Shown piece after piece: positions 46,232 to 58,239 of a stretch of 64,000 nt of DNA. How positions within the stretch are numbered: position 1 is the stretch's first letter; every line of letters starts with the position of its first letter. The notes beneath the pieces are model-generated. The model saw only the letters and a list, made by a program, of their open reading frames with translations, was not told the DNA's origin and did no database searches. Made by a program: the position numbers and the translations under genes. Source of the DNA: Ophioderma brevispina (taxonomy: Eukaryota; Echinodermata; Ophiuroidea; Amphilepidida; Ophiodermatidae); assembly GCA_023653785.1 (NCBI GenBank), contig JAMKCH010014293.1:1-64000 (forward strand), read 5' to 3'.

Positions 46232-48778
46232 GTACTCCCATTCCAACTTTGTTTAAGATCGTTGAAGCAGCTTCACCTTGAAAGGTTGAATAACATGTTT
46301 TCACCTAAAAAACTGTGTGTTGTTTTTCAAATAAATTACTAAAATATTTGTCGGCTATTGTGTTATCCACGGTCCCTTTCCTCATATTTAAATGGTAGCT
46401 TGAAGATTATTATTATTAATACTACTATTATTATTGGCCAAACTTAAATGTGTCATCTTCATTGTGTGGGCAAATCCGTGGGATGCTATATTTGCAGCGC
46501 AGAGATTAAATACCAGTTGGACATAGTATTAATGATTTATGTTGATCACTTTTTAGTTCTGGTAGGACCCATTGTATAGAAAAAACAACAGCATAAACAA
46601 ACAACACAAACAAACATCAAAACAATAAAAAAAATAAAAAAAATGAGTTATAATCAAACACTATGACAGATATCATTGTGAACAGAGAAATACATTTCCC
46701 TTTTAGTCAGGATTTTTAGGGACAAATGTTATTGCGAAATCTTTATTCACCTTTAAAAAAAAGTAAAAAGTGGCGTTTTTTGTAAAAAAAGAAGAAAACG
46801 TATCCAAATTTGGCAAAATCGTACTCTATATTCAATGAAGCAACTCGACTACCCAAAGTCAAAATTCATCCAATATGTAAAACATAATGCACTTCAGTGG
46901 TTTAGACACTTATCCCGCCAAGATGACGGAAAAAAGAGGCAAAATGTTTTAAAAAATACGACGTAATGCTAAATTGTAGCGACAACAAAAAAGGGAAAAA
47001 AAAAAAACAAAAAAAAAAACAAACAAAAAACAAACAAACGAAAACACAAACAGATGTTGATAAACACATACGATACCAATAAGACTGAAAAATTACATTG
47101 TTGTTGTAATTTGTTGTAAGTGGAAAATTTGGCCAGACTGGCCAGGTTATTTTCGGATACTAGTGTGGTCAATGCAATTTTGCATGGAACAAATAGTATC
47201 GCGATGATTTTTGTACCTGATGGACAGCAAATGCCATAGATAGAACCCCACGTATCCAAAAACGCCTTTTAAAATCCGCTTTTTGGATTTTTTTCCTTTC
47301 ATTATGAGTGGAGAAAAAAATTGTAAAGGTTGCACGATTTGTACAGGAGTGAAATTACAAAAGTATTAAAATGTTGTTTAAAATACATGGCAACAAAGTT
47401 GTTATGTCCCACGGGGAGTAAGAAAGGGATAGTTTGCCTTATCAAACGCTTGCCGGTTCAATAGATATGGGTAGAAAATGGTTCAGATTATACTGGGAGT
47501 TGTAAACATGGTCCCATGGTGATTCAAACTTGAGTGGAAATCCTCTGTTTCATAGTTTTGTACAAACATAGCATGGGTTAAAAACCGTCCAGTCCTAACT
47601 TGCCTAGTTATGAAGCAAAAACCATCTCCCTGAAAGGTAAATATTAAATGGTAAGCTGTTGAGGGAACTACACATTTTAGTTATGATCGCAAAAGGAAGA
47701 ATGGAGTCACGTTTGAGAAGGGAAAGAAAACGGAGCAATCAGAATGCCATCTCCCACGTGTGACCTTGAATCATTATTGCTCATATTGTTGAACCGCAAG
47801 TCTAGATGGGGCAATATACCTTTGTCTTAATCAGTTGGACATAGCACATATATGCGGCACGTATTTTAACATGATTCTTATACTCTTTATCATTTGGACC
47901 CCCGTACATTGTCTCTTCCCCTTGTTGTAAAAAGAATTCCCCAAAGCAGATTTTAGAGGAATTTTAATGTGTGCAGTTAGGGGTATACTCTTTCATGTAT
48001 GTAAAATTCAGCTCTATACCATTTTGTCCGGGGTTAGCACAATATTTTCATAATTGACTAGACGCTATACACCTTTGCTTTACAAGTTCTACTATATATT
48101 TTTTAGATGATCAGACTTACCCATGCCCTGGGCTATGGGAGTTGACCCAACAAAAACGTAAATACCAAAAGTGCAATCTCATCTCTCTGAAGCTGAAGAA
48201 CCAACTATGCCGCTTCGTTTGTAAAACCGGTTATGTCTTCGCGCTTTGAGTTCTTTTCCTACAGACTCGACGTAAAAAAATGCAAGGGTCTTCAATGAAA
48301 TAAGCGCGATTACCCACTTCACAATACCAATTAAATAAGCATCTAGATGAACATGATCTTAGTATTAACGAATTGGGTATCGACATATCGTGCTGCAACA
48401 AAATGTAATTTTTTTATCTTACTTACCATATGTGTTAAGCCTCGTCTATCAAAGTTTTTGTTGTGGTTTTTTGTTTGTTTGTTTGTGTGTGTGTTGTTTT
48501 TGTTGGTTGTTGGTCTTTTCCACTAACCAGAGGCCCCCCCCCCTTTGTGGTGCCAAATGATTTAATACCATTGTCATTTGACATGTAGGCCTTTTCTAAA
48601 CAAAACTGAAGTGTACAGGCAAATTCACAGCGCAGTTAATAAGTAAATCTACAAGGTGAGATAGCACATTTACATAGACTACCGCAACTTAATTGGCTAC
48701 CCTTCGCAAAATCCACTGCGTTTGCAAGTATTAATCAGCTGGGATCCCAATTAACAAGATATGCGGGCCATATTTAAT
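46232..48778. other. AT-rich stretch with simple repeats
   Basis: No gene supported. Simple repeats are ATT/ACT triplets at 46405-46436, A-rich (CAAA)n-type sequence at 46595-46640 and 46981-47055, and (TTTG)n/(TG)n at 48459-48515. 48549-48590 shares GGTGCCAAATGATTTAAT and CATTGTCATTTGACATGT with 60209-60250. Confidence 0.5.
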
Positions 48779-49094
48779 TAAGTGACCCATAAGGGGGGCG
48801 GGCTCCTAGGGGACCCCCAAATTTTCTTCGCGTGGCCAGCGTTACGCGTGGGGATTTTTCGCCGATATTGTTTGTAATTGTCTGATTTAAACGATTCTTT
48901 TCATACCAAAATAATTAAAATCGGCAAGCCGTTTAATGAGTTAATTAGTGGGGGTCCCATGGAACCCCACCCCCGGGCGGCACTAACGGAAGTCATTTAG
49001 AGTTTTAAAAATAACAATAAGAAACCAAAGAAACCCAAAAGCAAATTTTTTTTTGCTGATATAAGTCACACATACATGTAAGTAAACAATTATT

Positions 49095-49935
49095 AGTAAC
49101 ATTAAAAAAAAAATAACCCCGTTATGTGCTGAAAACATACAATTTCGTCTGGATGTTGCTAAACTGTTACTGTAAAACTCTATGGGAAAAATGACGTGTA
49201 TTTGCCAACATCCGTCTGTAAAAAATACAGGATTCCCTAAAACGGCTAGTTGGTTAAATATATGTAATTTGGAGCTTCTAGATAGATATCAACATAAAAC
49301 TAAGTTTCAAAATGTATTTGGGGTAAGGGCAAGGCTCAGTTGAATTTTCCGTCTTTTCCCAATTCGCGTGCAGTTTTCGAAACATGTTTTTTGTTTGCTC
49401 CCTAATTTTGCCCCCAAATAACAAATTTCATTTTTATTGCTGATTCGGGTTTGTCTTATGACCCTTCCACATGTGGTTATAAATTTCGTGCAAAAGTTTC
49501 CCTCGGGAAAAGGTTTTCCTAAGGGGGGTATCCCATGGACCCCCCCCCCCCTTGGGCACCCACGGGAGTGACAACCCCTTGGTCACTTAAGTTTAATTTA
49601 AGACGCTTAAGTGCCAAAGGTTTTTTCACTCCCGTTAGCGCCAAGGGGGGGGGGGGAGTCCATGGGAACTCACCCCCTTAAGGAAGGAAACCAATTTTTC
49701 ACGAGGGACACTTTTGCACGAAATTTATTACCACATGTGAAGAGTCATAAGATACCCAAAATCAGCAATATAAAACTGAAATGTGTTATTTGGGCCTGCA
49801 AATTAGGAGCAAAACATTGCTTCAAACACCGCGAAAATGGGGCAGAAAAGACGGAAATTAAAATGAGCTTGCGCTTATATCATGAAATTATTTGTCTTCA
49901 GCACATTAAAGGTTTATTAGATTTTTAATGTTACT
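49095..49935. mobile_element. Palindromic element F2 nested in F1
   Basis: 841 bp with perfect 14-bp terminal inverted repeats (AGTAACATTAAAAA at 49095-49108; complement at 49922-49935), flanked by TATT on both sides (49091-49094, 49936-49939). Inner arms about 49320-49575 and 49605-49870 are imperfect complements, including the CCCATGGACCCCCC...CACGGGAGTG segment and its mirror, centred near 49590. The related F1 copy at 53990-55072 lacks F2 at the matching position (around 54761-54775), so this is a true insertion. A 105-codon frame across the right arm (49611-49928) is not protein-like. Confidence 0.7.
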
Positions 49936-50160
49936 TATTGTAGATTCAACCCATCGTTTGTTCAGCAGAGGAAAAGTTTGGACAGCGTCGTTGTTGATGA
50001 TCAGACGAAAATCATGAAAAGAGAAAGAAACTTCATGAGACATTTTTTAGTAGGAAGCATTTGAAACTTTTCTAGACTGAGTTTTTTGTGCTGATTACGA
50101 AAGTGCCGGTTGCTTGCGGAGTATTTTGGGGGCAAAAATGGTTAAAATTCAAGAAGGAAA

Positions 50161-50820
50161 TTCAAAATGGCCGCCAAAAATTCCACTAAAATTATGCCAA
50201 AAAAGATAAATTCGTTAATTTTCCACAGTAACAGACATGAAACTAACTCCCTATACACCAGTTCATTTCAACGGTTCTATAACATTATTTATTAATCATA
50301 TAAATAAGCGAAAGGGGTAAATTGGACAAATTCAAAATGGCCGCCAAAATATCATACCAACGTAACAACTTAAATTTTAGGCGTACAACCCCACAATAAT
50401 TCACGTTATTAAACCTACTGTCTATTGACGGTGAGTATATTGGTAAGTATATTATTATTATCACCTTCTCAGCTTAAGTTGTAGACCCAAGGGGTAAATG
50501 TTGACAATAAATACCAAAATGGCCGCGCTCTTAAAATACCAAGACCTATTGTAGTTTGTCCTAAACCAGGATTGTAAAAAGGTCACTCACTACATGTTTT
50601 AGTATAGGTGTTTTGATACAATTTTCTAGACTTACATTTGGTATGCCAGTTAACTTTCTGGCTTTGAGTGCAAAGGGATCAAAAAATTACAAAATGGCTA
50701 CCAAAATGCATCATGTATCACTGATAAGTCAAAGGTGAGGTTATTAGTTTGCATTACTGATCGTTTGCACCAGAAAAGTACTGTTAGAGCAAGTCCAAAG
50801 ACTGACAAGGATCTTTAATA
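50161..50820 (+). repeat. Diverged tandem array, unit about 175 bp, GGCCGCC-phased
   Basis: TTCAAAATGGCCGCCAAAA occurs at 50161, near-identically at 50331, as ACCAAAATGGCCGC at 50513 and as ACAAAATGGCTACCAAAA at 50689. Spacing is 170, 182 and 176 bases. Sequence between the words is weakly conserved (for example AAGGGGTAAATTGGACAAA against AAGGGGTAAATGTTGACAA). Inverted partial versions with the same spacing lie at 54008/54179 and 56093/56274. Confidence 0.6.
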
Positions 50821-52944
50821 CATGATTTCCAGTTCTCGTACTTGAATAGATACAAGAAAAGTATATATTTATAAGTCATGATTTTATGTATGCAAAGTAA
50901 AAATATAGACTAGAATGCCTGGATCTAGTTGCCTATATGAGTTCTCTTCCTTCATAGGGACTTACAATGCATTAAAACGCCCAATAGATATCTCCCATAT
51001 CAAGAATACCCGTGATTCCATAATTAAGTGCAGGAAAACAGTGGCATTAAATGCATTTATCCTTTCGATTTATTTTGAGAACTAAGATGAGCAACATACA
51101 TTCCAAAAAGGAGATAATTAGGTTCAACCTTTTGATAAGCAACTGAATACAAGATTTCTAAGTGCTGACACCAATCACTGTAAAATTATTCATTTTTTTT
51201 ATAGTTAACCCTCAAAGAGATAACGTCTGGCATTTGTTCATCATATTTCCATTAACAATTCACAATATCAACACTTCATTATATTTAAGTATTATTCAAA
51301 ATGTCAAGTAAGTTTTGAGGTACGCGTTCCACAAATGTTCATGATTTAAGTAATGAATTATTTGTTTTCCTGCAGTTGCGCCCACTAATTTTTGAATCTC
51401 TATTTGAAAACACAGTAGAAAAACAGAAAAAGTTTATGGTTCATTTTAACTCATTCTCATTTATATATGGAACGAATATGATGCAAAAATTTATCAAAAA
51501 GTTTATTTAAAATACGCATTCGTTTTCTTTGATGTTAAACCATTCTTTCTAAACTACTTCAAGGATAGAGTTCATCAAGGAATATATAAATCCTTAAACG
51601 ATTTCAAAATAATTATATTTTAAGAACAAAATAACAAAATGTCATTACTCCAGTACATTTACAAAAGTTACTTAATCTGTTTCAAAAGTTTCATTCGGAG
51701 AGATTTACTTCTACAGGCAATGAGAATATATAAAACTAATTGCCCCCAAACAAAAAATTTACCCCCAAAAAAATTGTAAGCAAGCTATTTTGTTTGAACT
51801 CTATACGCTGTTGAACATAAAGAGTTATCACCAAGTTATTCCATATCAAATGTATTTTTCAGAACCTATATTCACAGAAAGGCTTTTTTGTTAGACTCAA
51901 CAATCTATAGATGTCTTTCGAATAATGAGCCAAAGAAACATACAGTTCTCAAAAAACTTACATAATAGGAGTACTTACTTTTTCACAAGCAACTCAGGTA
52001 TCGATTCCTTATTCTTTTTTTACGACGGGTTGGAATTGCAGACTTACCTTTATTCAACTTGTGTAATGTTGAACAAGTTTATTACATACATTTTTAATAT
52101 ATTCACCAATTCGTCTAAATTGGCAATCTGTTTCCAATGCGAATGTCATTCAAATAAATAATCCAGCTTGTATTCATCTAACGAACAGAACTCTGCTATG
52201 CGTCTTAAATAACATTACCCCGTAAAATAGCATTGTTGGAGATAATTATTATGTTTACACTTATTTTGCAGAAAATTACCATGATTTTAATAGACCTGAC
52301 AAAAAAATGATTTGACCACTGATATGTCTATCCATTTTTAGATTTTTACAATTTAGTTCCAAGAAAGAAATGCAAGTCTCCCAAGTGATCAACCCATGCT
52401 CTACGATCTTTTCCATAGTAAACATTGTTCTGATTATTCAGAAATTTTTATGTTTGATATTGTGTTGTTGATATTGCGCAAATAGTATATTCCCAAAACA
52501 CATATACACTACCCCATATTAGTTCTCTTTAACTTTAAATTCTCACAGTTTGAACCCCACATAAACTTATCTGTTGCAATGACCTTTTGATATATAGTGA
52601 GTGAGTTCAGCATATAGGAAGTATGAGATTTGAAGAGTTTAAACCGCATTTTTGCCAAAAAATGAGTTTCCTGCTTTCCGACCATTTAAATGTTTTCCAA
52701 TACTGATTTTTTTTTTTTCGTTTCCAATGAGATCCTCCGCTACTTCTTAGCATACTTAAATAAGTTACTAGACAATTAACATGGCTTTCCATGCATGTAT
52801 TATGTAAATAGTGGTTATTCTTCAAAAAACTGATCAACCTATTGCCTCTATTCACAGTTATCATGTTATGCGGACAATAGTCAGGGACATAGGGCACATA
52901 ATTCAAACTTGTATGAATTTGACCCCTTTCCTGTACAAATGGAA
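50821..52944. other. Anonymous, very AT-rich stretch
   Basis: Nothing supportable seen; open frames here are short and AT-driven. Confidence 0.5.
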
Positions 52945-53100
52945 ATTGGACCTTTTACCATCTTTAACCATTTTTACCCCCTAACTCCCCAAAAACCAAT
53001 GGTCATAGATGGTACAAACTATACATTTTTGGAATCCTTATGACTAGGACAGACAATATGCTGGTGGTAGGCATTTCAACATGATAAAGGTTTTACCCTT
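52945..53100 (-). repeat. Family F6, partial copy
   Basis: Same orientation as the right arm of the element at 39981-40596. Shared words are ACCATTTTTACCCC, GGTACAAACTATA against GGTAGTATAAATATA, TTGGAATCCTT, AGGACAGACAATATG against AAGACAGACACCATG, TTTCAAC and GGTTTTACC against AATTTTACC. Only one arm is present. Confidence 0.5.
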
Positions 53101-53208
53101 GTTGTACATAAATTGACCCCTTTTGAAAATTGAGAGTACTAACTACCGAACATTTATATAGAGGGTCCATACTAACTACCAAAGAGTTGTCAAACCTTTA
53201 GTAAGGAG

Positions 53209-53251
53209 GGGGGGGGGGGGTTAGGGGGGGTGGTAGGGGGGGGGGGGGGGT
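53209..53251 (+). repeat. G-rich tract
   Basis: Several G runs of 7-14 separated by TTA, T and TA over about 43 nt; a strong G-quadruplex candidate. Confidence 0.75.
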
Positions 53252-53353
53252 AAACAATGACGTTTGACGTGGGTCCATGCTCCTGCTTTAATTGTGGTCT
53301 TATAGGTCTACAGCATTTTCGAGCCACTAGCGTTAACTATACTAATTTTGCAG

Positions 53354-53421
53354 TGGTGGTTGAAGTGTGGTGTTCAGCATTTTTGTCAGATTTAAAGATC
53401 CCAAATTTGGTTAATCGAAAG
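53354..53421 (+). CDS. Possible 68-nt internal exon, product unknown
   Basis: A good acceptor (ACTAATTTTGCAG, with a TTAACTA-type branch region upstream) is followed by 68 nt and a consensus donor (AAG then GTAAGA at 53422). Only one of the three phases is open: two leading bases, then 22 codons starting VVEVWCSAFL and ending VNRK. I do not recognise the peptide. The quality of both splice signals and the single open phase are the only evidence. Confidence 0.3.
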
Positions 53422-53989
53422 GTAAGACCATATAACTCTATCTGACAGTGTAGTTTACGGATTTTAGGCGTGCCAATGTCGTTTTTTTGGTAAGTGGCCG
53501 ACGATGTTTTGTAAGAACAAGCTGACTGAACTCTACATGATTCGCTCGGGACCAATCGTTAAATAATGGAGAAAGGGTAAATACATTTTATCATTTTACT
53601 CGTCCCGACGATCCCTTCCACTTTCCTACGGAATCTATTGAATGAAAGATATGATGTAAGGCCTTTCCAAATGTCTTGCAAGTCATTTCGAAGGTCCCGA
53701 CATTCTAGTCACAATTTATTTTGCATACATAAAAGATTGACCTATAGCTAGGCCTACAAAGTGGGGACTATATACACAAAATTTTAACAAAGCATATCAT
53801 AGTAGGCCGATGGCCTCTGTTTTATTCTAAGGACACCTAGAAATAGTATGTCATGCATTTAGAGGTGAAATCGCCACAGTAGTCTTCCTTTTCTGGATAC
53901 AGTACTCCCATGTACCTGTCCATTCTTTATAAATAATTTGCCTTAAATAGAAAAAAAAAATAACATTTGCGAAGTCTATATTTTTCATT

Positions 53990-55072
53990 TTATTACGTCA
54001 GTAATTTGGCGGCCATTTGAATTTTCTCCAATTGGTCATGGGAAAGAAATTAATTGCTGGTAAGTTATTGAAAATAGGCTCAGCTCAAAGGGACAGTTAT
54101 CATAGAAGTACGTCTGGATAACTTTTAAAAGTAGGTATGCATTAATACAAAAAAGAAATACGAAAATATGTTGCATTTGGCGGGCCCCATTTTGATTTTT
54201 TTTTTTACATTTTGGACACCGTTTGCACTCAAAAGTCGGCCCAAGCAACAGGCATTTTTTCGGAATAAAAAAAAATTCATCAGTCTAGAAAAGTGTTTGA
54301 TTGGTTGAAACGCTTCTACTAAAAAATTGGCATGTGTTGTTGTACTTCCTTAATTAAGCACTTTTGGAATCTGTCAGTCTTAACAGAGAGGATGGTTCTG
54401 AAAAAAGAAAATACATCGGCCGTTTCACTGTTTAATGAATGGGATCGTTGGTTTCCTTCTACCAAAACACGGCCGGCCTGTCAAAAGTTCAGTCACATGC
54501 AGCTCACCTATTACATTGAATACCATGTCAAGCAAAGACAATTTAGAAGTTTTGAGAGTTAATTGTAGCTATAAAATGCGGCTTCGTTGACTTCAATCGT
54601 TCAGATGAGAATAGAATTGATTTTTTTATTCCTTGCTTCGAACTACACGTTTGAATAGATTTAATTTACCACCCAATGCACATGCCCCTCATTCCAATGC
54701 CCCATTACTAAAGCTTCGAGAAAGAAAGTACTAGAGTGACACGATGGGTTGATGCATCTCTATAATAGTGTTACTTAATGTATGTGTGAACATCAGCAAA
54801 AAAATAGCTTGGTTCTTGATTTTTTAAAAAATATTTCTCAGATGACGTCCGTTAGTGCCCAAGGGGGGTCCATTGGACCCTCATTAATTAACTCATAACG
54901 GCCTGGCCGATTGATTTTTTGGGGTATGAAAAACGGATTTAAAAGTCAGACAATACAAAACAAAGATCTGCGCAAAAAAGCCCACGCGTTGATAAAGCGG
55001 CCAGCGCGCGAAAAACCAAATTTTGAGGGGCCATAAGACCCCCCCCCGTCACTTAAGTGTAAGATAATTTAA
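53990..55072 (-). mobile_element. F1 element, inverted copy, without F2
   Basis: Reverse-complement counterpart of 48779-50820, about 1.08 kb. Head module 55072-54780 with TTGTCTGACTTTT-type, GAGTTAATTAATGAGGG and TAACGGACGTC segments; body and GGCCGCC words at 54179 and 54008, 171 bases apart. The site occupied by F2 elsewhere (CACTATTATA on the minus strand, 54770-54761) is empty. A 76-codon plus-strand frame (54332-54562) within the body has no recognisable domain. Confidence 0.6.
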
Positions 55073-55224
55073 CCTCGTCTTACCAAGCGTTTTTAGGAAG
55101 TTTGGCAAAGCGATGAGCAGTTCATTCCACAGAGTTAACAACTCACACTAAGTTGCAATGGCTAGTAAAGGTTCAACATTACCGCGTTTAAAATGGTATA
55201 AGGGAATTTCCAATAATTGAAAAT

Positions 55225-55912
55225 AACGACTGCGCTGTAATTGCTCTAAAATAAGGTAGATTTCTGGATCTAAGACAACAGAAAACCTGGTTCATGCCTT
55301 CATCACTTCTAGATTAGACATGGGTATTCTCTCCTTCATGGACTTCCTAAGGAACAAATTCATCGATTGCAACTAATTCAAAATACCGGTTGCACCTCGG
55401 GCACGTCTGCATTACACGCACAAAAACCATCCTCTCACATACTCCAATATTGTTTGATTGGCACTGGTTACCAGTTATCTGCGACTCCAATATGTATTTA
55501 TATAGCTTCTTGCTTTTCTCACTTATCGTGCAATAAATGGACTCTTTCATCTGCCTACATCCAGTGGTGAACTTTCTAAAATTGTACAAACCATCTCGGA
55601 CTGGCTTGCGTTCCACATCAAAAAAATCTTCTGGTTATGCAAAAGTCATTCCGGTCATGGGGGGACAGAGCCTTTGCCATTTCTGCACCTAGGCTCTGGA
55701 TTTCACTCTGATTATGTCCGTGCCTGTTCATTCGCTTCATCATACAAAACTGCCTCAAAAACGCATTCTGATGTCTATTGGCATATAATTAAGATGTAAG
55801 TATGCAGTGTTGCATTGTTCTCTGTTCTAATGCTCATTGAGCATGAGGTGTTCTTTTGCAGATTTTGTGCGCCTGTATAAATGTTCATTATTATTATTCA
55901 TATTATTACGAT
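55225..55912 (+). mobile_element. L2/CR1-like retrotransposon 3' end, copy A
   Basis: C-terminal RT thumb and 3' UTR. Readings in order: RKYLDL-type segment near 55245, HAFITSRLD near 55291, PKEQIHRLQLIQNT near 55345-55385, TKPSSHI near 55425, DWHWLP/RLQY-type blocks to 55500, then GDRAFAISAPRLW at 55661-55700 and the closing SYKT.LKTHLMS segment near 55745. The UTR ends TGTGCGCCTGTATAAATG (55867) followed by a TTA microsatellite, the L2-type 3' signature. Frameshifts throughout; 5'-truncated. Confidence 0.65.
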
Positions 55913-56081
55913 TATATTTATCATTGTTTAGCGCGATTTGTTCCACTAACCTATTGAGATTAAGTATCTTACATTTTTTAAACACAATAATAACAAAAGA
56001 GCACTCCCAATTTCCTACAAATATTGAGACTTTCCCGAAAGAAAAAAACGTCTAATTCAATACGGAAATAGCGCCATGTAA

Positions 56082-57172
56082 GTAAAATTTTGGGCGGCCA
56101 TTTTTTGACTTTTCTCCAATTTCGGCTCTGTGGGAAGAACTTATGCTGGTAAGGTTTTATTGAACCTTATGCTCAGCTTCAATGGACAGTATAATAAGAA
56201 GTAAGTGGAATAACTTTTAAAAGTAATGTATGCCTTAATTACAAAAAATAAAATGGAAATATGTTGATCATGTTGGCGGCCATTTTATTTTTTTTACATT
56301 TGACCCCGTTGCACTCAAGATTCGGGGCAAAGCAAAACCGGCAATTTTCGTAATAAAAAAAATTCATTTTTACTAGAAAAGTTTGTTTGAAACGCTTCTA
56401 CTAAAAAATTCCTGTACTCCTTAATTAAGCATCTTTTTGAGAATCCTCGTTACTATCTAAAAAGGAGTAGAAAAACAGAAAATACACAATGGCCCGATTC
56501 CACCTTTTCATGAATGAGTTTCCTTTTTGTGTTCCTTCGTATCCAAAACCAAACACGGCTGCTTCAAAGTCAAGTCACATTCAGCTCACCTATTACAATT
56601 GAATACCCTTCAGCAAATACAATAGAATGTTTTTGAGAGTTAATGTAAGCTTATAAATGCGCCTTACTTTTGACTTCACTGCTTTCCATGAATCAGAGAA
56701 TTTGATTTTTATGTTCCTTGCTTTCGAACAACGTTTGAATAGATTTCAATTTACCACCCCAATGCACATGCCCCTCATTTAATGCCTATACCTTCGAGAA
56801 AGTACTAGAGGTGACACGAAATGGGGTTGAAGCTACTATATAGTTTTTTCTTACATGTATGTGGGAACATACAGCAAAAAATAGCTTTGTTCTTTCTTTG
56901 ATTACTTTTAAACTATTCCTACAAATGAGACTTTCCGTTAGTGCCCAAGGGGGGTCCATGGTACCCTCACTAATTAACTCATTAACGGCCTTGGCCGATT
57001 TTGATTTTTGGTTGTTAAGAAAAAAGCGTATTTACAAGTCAAAACAATAACAAAAAAAATAATCTGCGCAAAAATCCCCACAGTCGTTAAAGCGGGCAAG
57101 CGCGAAAACAAGTTTTGAGGGTCCGCGATATACCCCCCCCCCGCCGTCACTTAAGTGTTAAGATAAATTTAA
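56082..57172 (-). mobile_element. F1 element, inverted copy in duplication B
   Basis: Same structure as 53990-55072: head module 57172-56858, body, GGCCGCC words at 56274 and 56093 (181 bases apart). It also lacks F2. Confidence 0.6.
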
Positions 57173-57319
57173 CCCTCGTCTTACAAGCCCTTTTTTAGGA
57201 AGTCTGGCAAAGCCGATGATCAGTTTCATTCCACGAGTTTAACAACTGCTCACTAGTTTTTGGCAGATGCCGAGAAATGTTCACATTACCCAGCGTTAAA
57301 ATGGTAAGGCCTTTCCAAT

Positions 57320-58020
57320 ATTGAAAATACCGACTTTGTATTGCTATCATTGCTCTAAAAAAGGTAGATTTTGGACTCTAGACAACAAACAACTGGTTTC
57401 ATGCCTTCATCACTTCTAAGATTAGACTGGGTAATGTCTCTCTTCTTGGACTTTCCTAAGGAACAATTAAAGAAAAAAAATTCGATTGCAAGTAATTCAA
57501 AATCGGCTGCAGTCTTATTTACAACACAACGCACAAAACCATCCTCTCACATAACTCCAAACTTGTTTGATTTGCAACGATTTACCAGTTTCTCGCGACT
57601 CCAATATGAAATATTAACTTCTGGCCTTTCTCACTTATCGTGGCCATCAATGGACTTTTAAGCTGCCTACATCAGTGACTTCTAAACTTTGTACAAACCA
57701 CTCGGCGGCTTGCGTTTCACAATCAAAATCCTTCTGGTTATCAAGTCATACCGGTCATGGGGGACAGAGCCTTGCCATTTTTCCTGCCCACCTAGGCTCT
57801 GGCTTCACTTCCGGATTATGTCCGTGCCGTCCTATTCATCGCTCTCCATCCTACAAAAGACTGGCCTCAAAACTCTAATCTGATGTCTATTATTGCATAT
57901 AAGTAAGATGTTACGTATGCATTGGTTGCATTGTTGCTGTTCTAATTTCTCATTGCGCCATGAGTGTTTTTTGCCAGATTTGTGCGCGTTATAAATTTCA
58001 TTTATTATTATTATTATAAC
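57320..58020 (+). mobile_element. L2/CR1-like retrotransposon 3' end, copy B
   Basis: Duplicate of 55225-55912. An open frame (57371-57661) retains FPKEQLKKK and TKPSSHITPNLFDL; further 3' are GDRAL-type sequence at 57763 and APRLW-type sequence near 57790. It ends TGTGCGCGTTATAAATTTC (57981) followed by TTA repeats. Some blocks are better preserved here than in copy A and vice versa, as expected if independent errors affect each copy. Confidence 0.65.
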
Positions 58021-58239
58021 TAATTATGATTATATCAATTTGTTTAGCGCGATTTGTTCCACGACCTATGCCATTTAAGTATCTAATTTAAAAGCATAAA
58101 TAACAGAGCACTCCCATTTCCAAATATTGAGAACTTTTCCAGAAAACGGTCATTTCAATACTACTAGCGCCATGTACTAACAACGATCATCCATGTAGTG
58201 TGTTCGTTGGTTCAGGAGAATAGATTTGTAGAAGTAATA

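Larger units (their letters stand above)
48779..50820 (+). mobile_element. Composite dispersed element F1, longest copy, interrupted by F2
   Basis: Head module 48779-49094, then the nested F2 element (49095-49935), then the body 49936-50820. The head matches 15084-15360 and the complements of 54780-55072 and 56858-57172. The body matches the complements of 53990-54780 and 56082-56858 in order: a TCAACCCATCG word, TTTTTAGTAGGAAGC, TTTTCTAGACTGA, GCCGGTTGCTTG, then the AAATTGGA..AAATTCAAAATGGCCGCC block. The tail consists of diverged units of 170-182 bp (starts 50161, 50331, 50513, 50689). No conserved open frame was found, so it appears non-autonomous. Termini are not defined; the shared CTTAAGTGAC-like sequence at the head may be one end. 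Confidence 0.6.
53990..56080. repeat. Tandem duplication, copy A (about 2.1 kb)
   Basis: Colinear throughout with 56080-58177: GGCCGCC block, CTAGAAAAGTGTTTG, TTAATTAAGCA, CAGCTCACCTATTACA, TTTGAGAGTTAAT, ATGCACATGCCCCTCATT, the inverted F1 head, the L2-like tail, TTTAGCGCGATTTGTTCCAC, GAGCACTCCC and TAGCGCCATGTA at the end. Differences are dominated by one- or two-base indels. Both copies have identical internal order, so duplication followed insertion of both elements, or the duplication is an assembly artefact. Confidence 0.85.
56080..58177. repeat. Tandem duplication, copy B (about 2.1 kb)
   Basis: Second copy of 53990-56080, head-to-tail. It ends at TAGCGCCATGTA (58165-58176), the same word that ends copy A, after which the sequences diverge. 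See copy A for shared landmarks. Confidence 0.85.
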
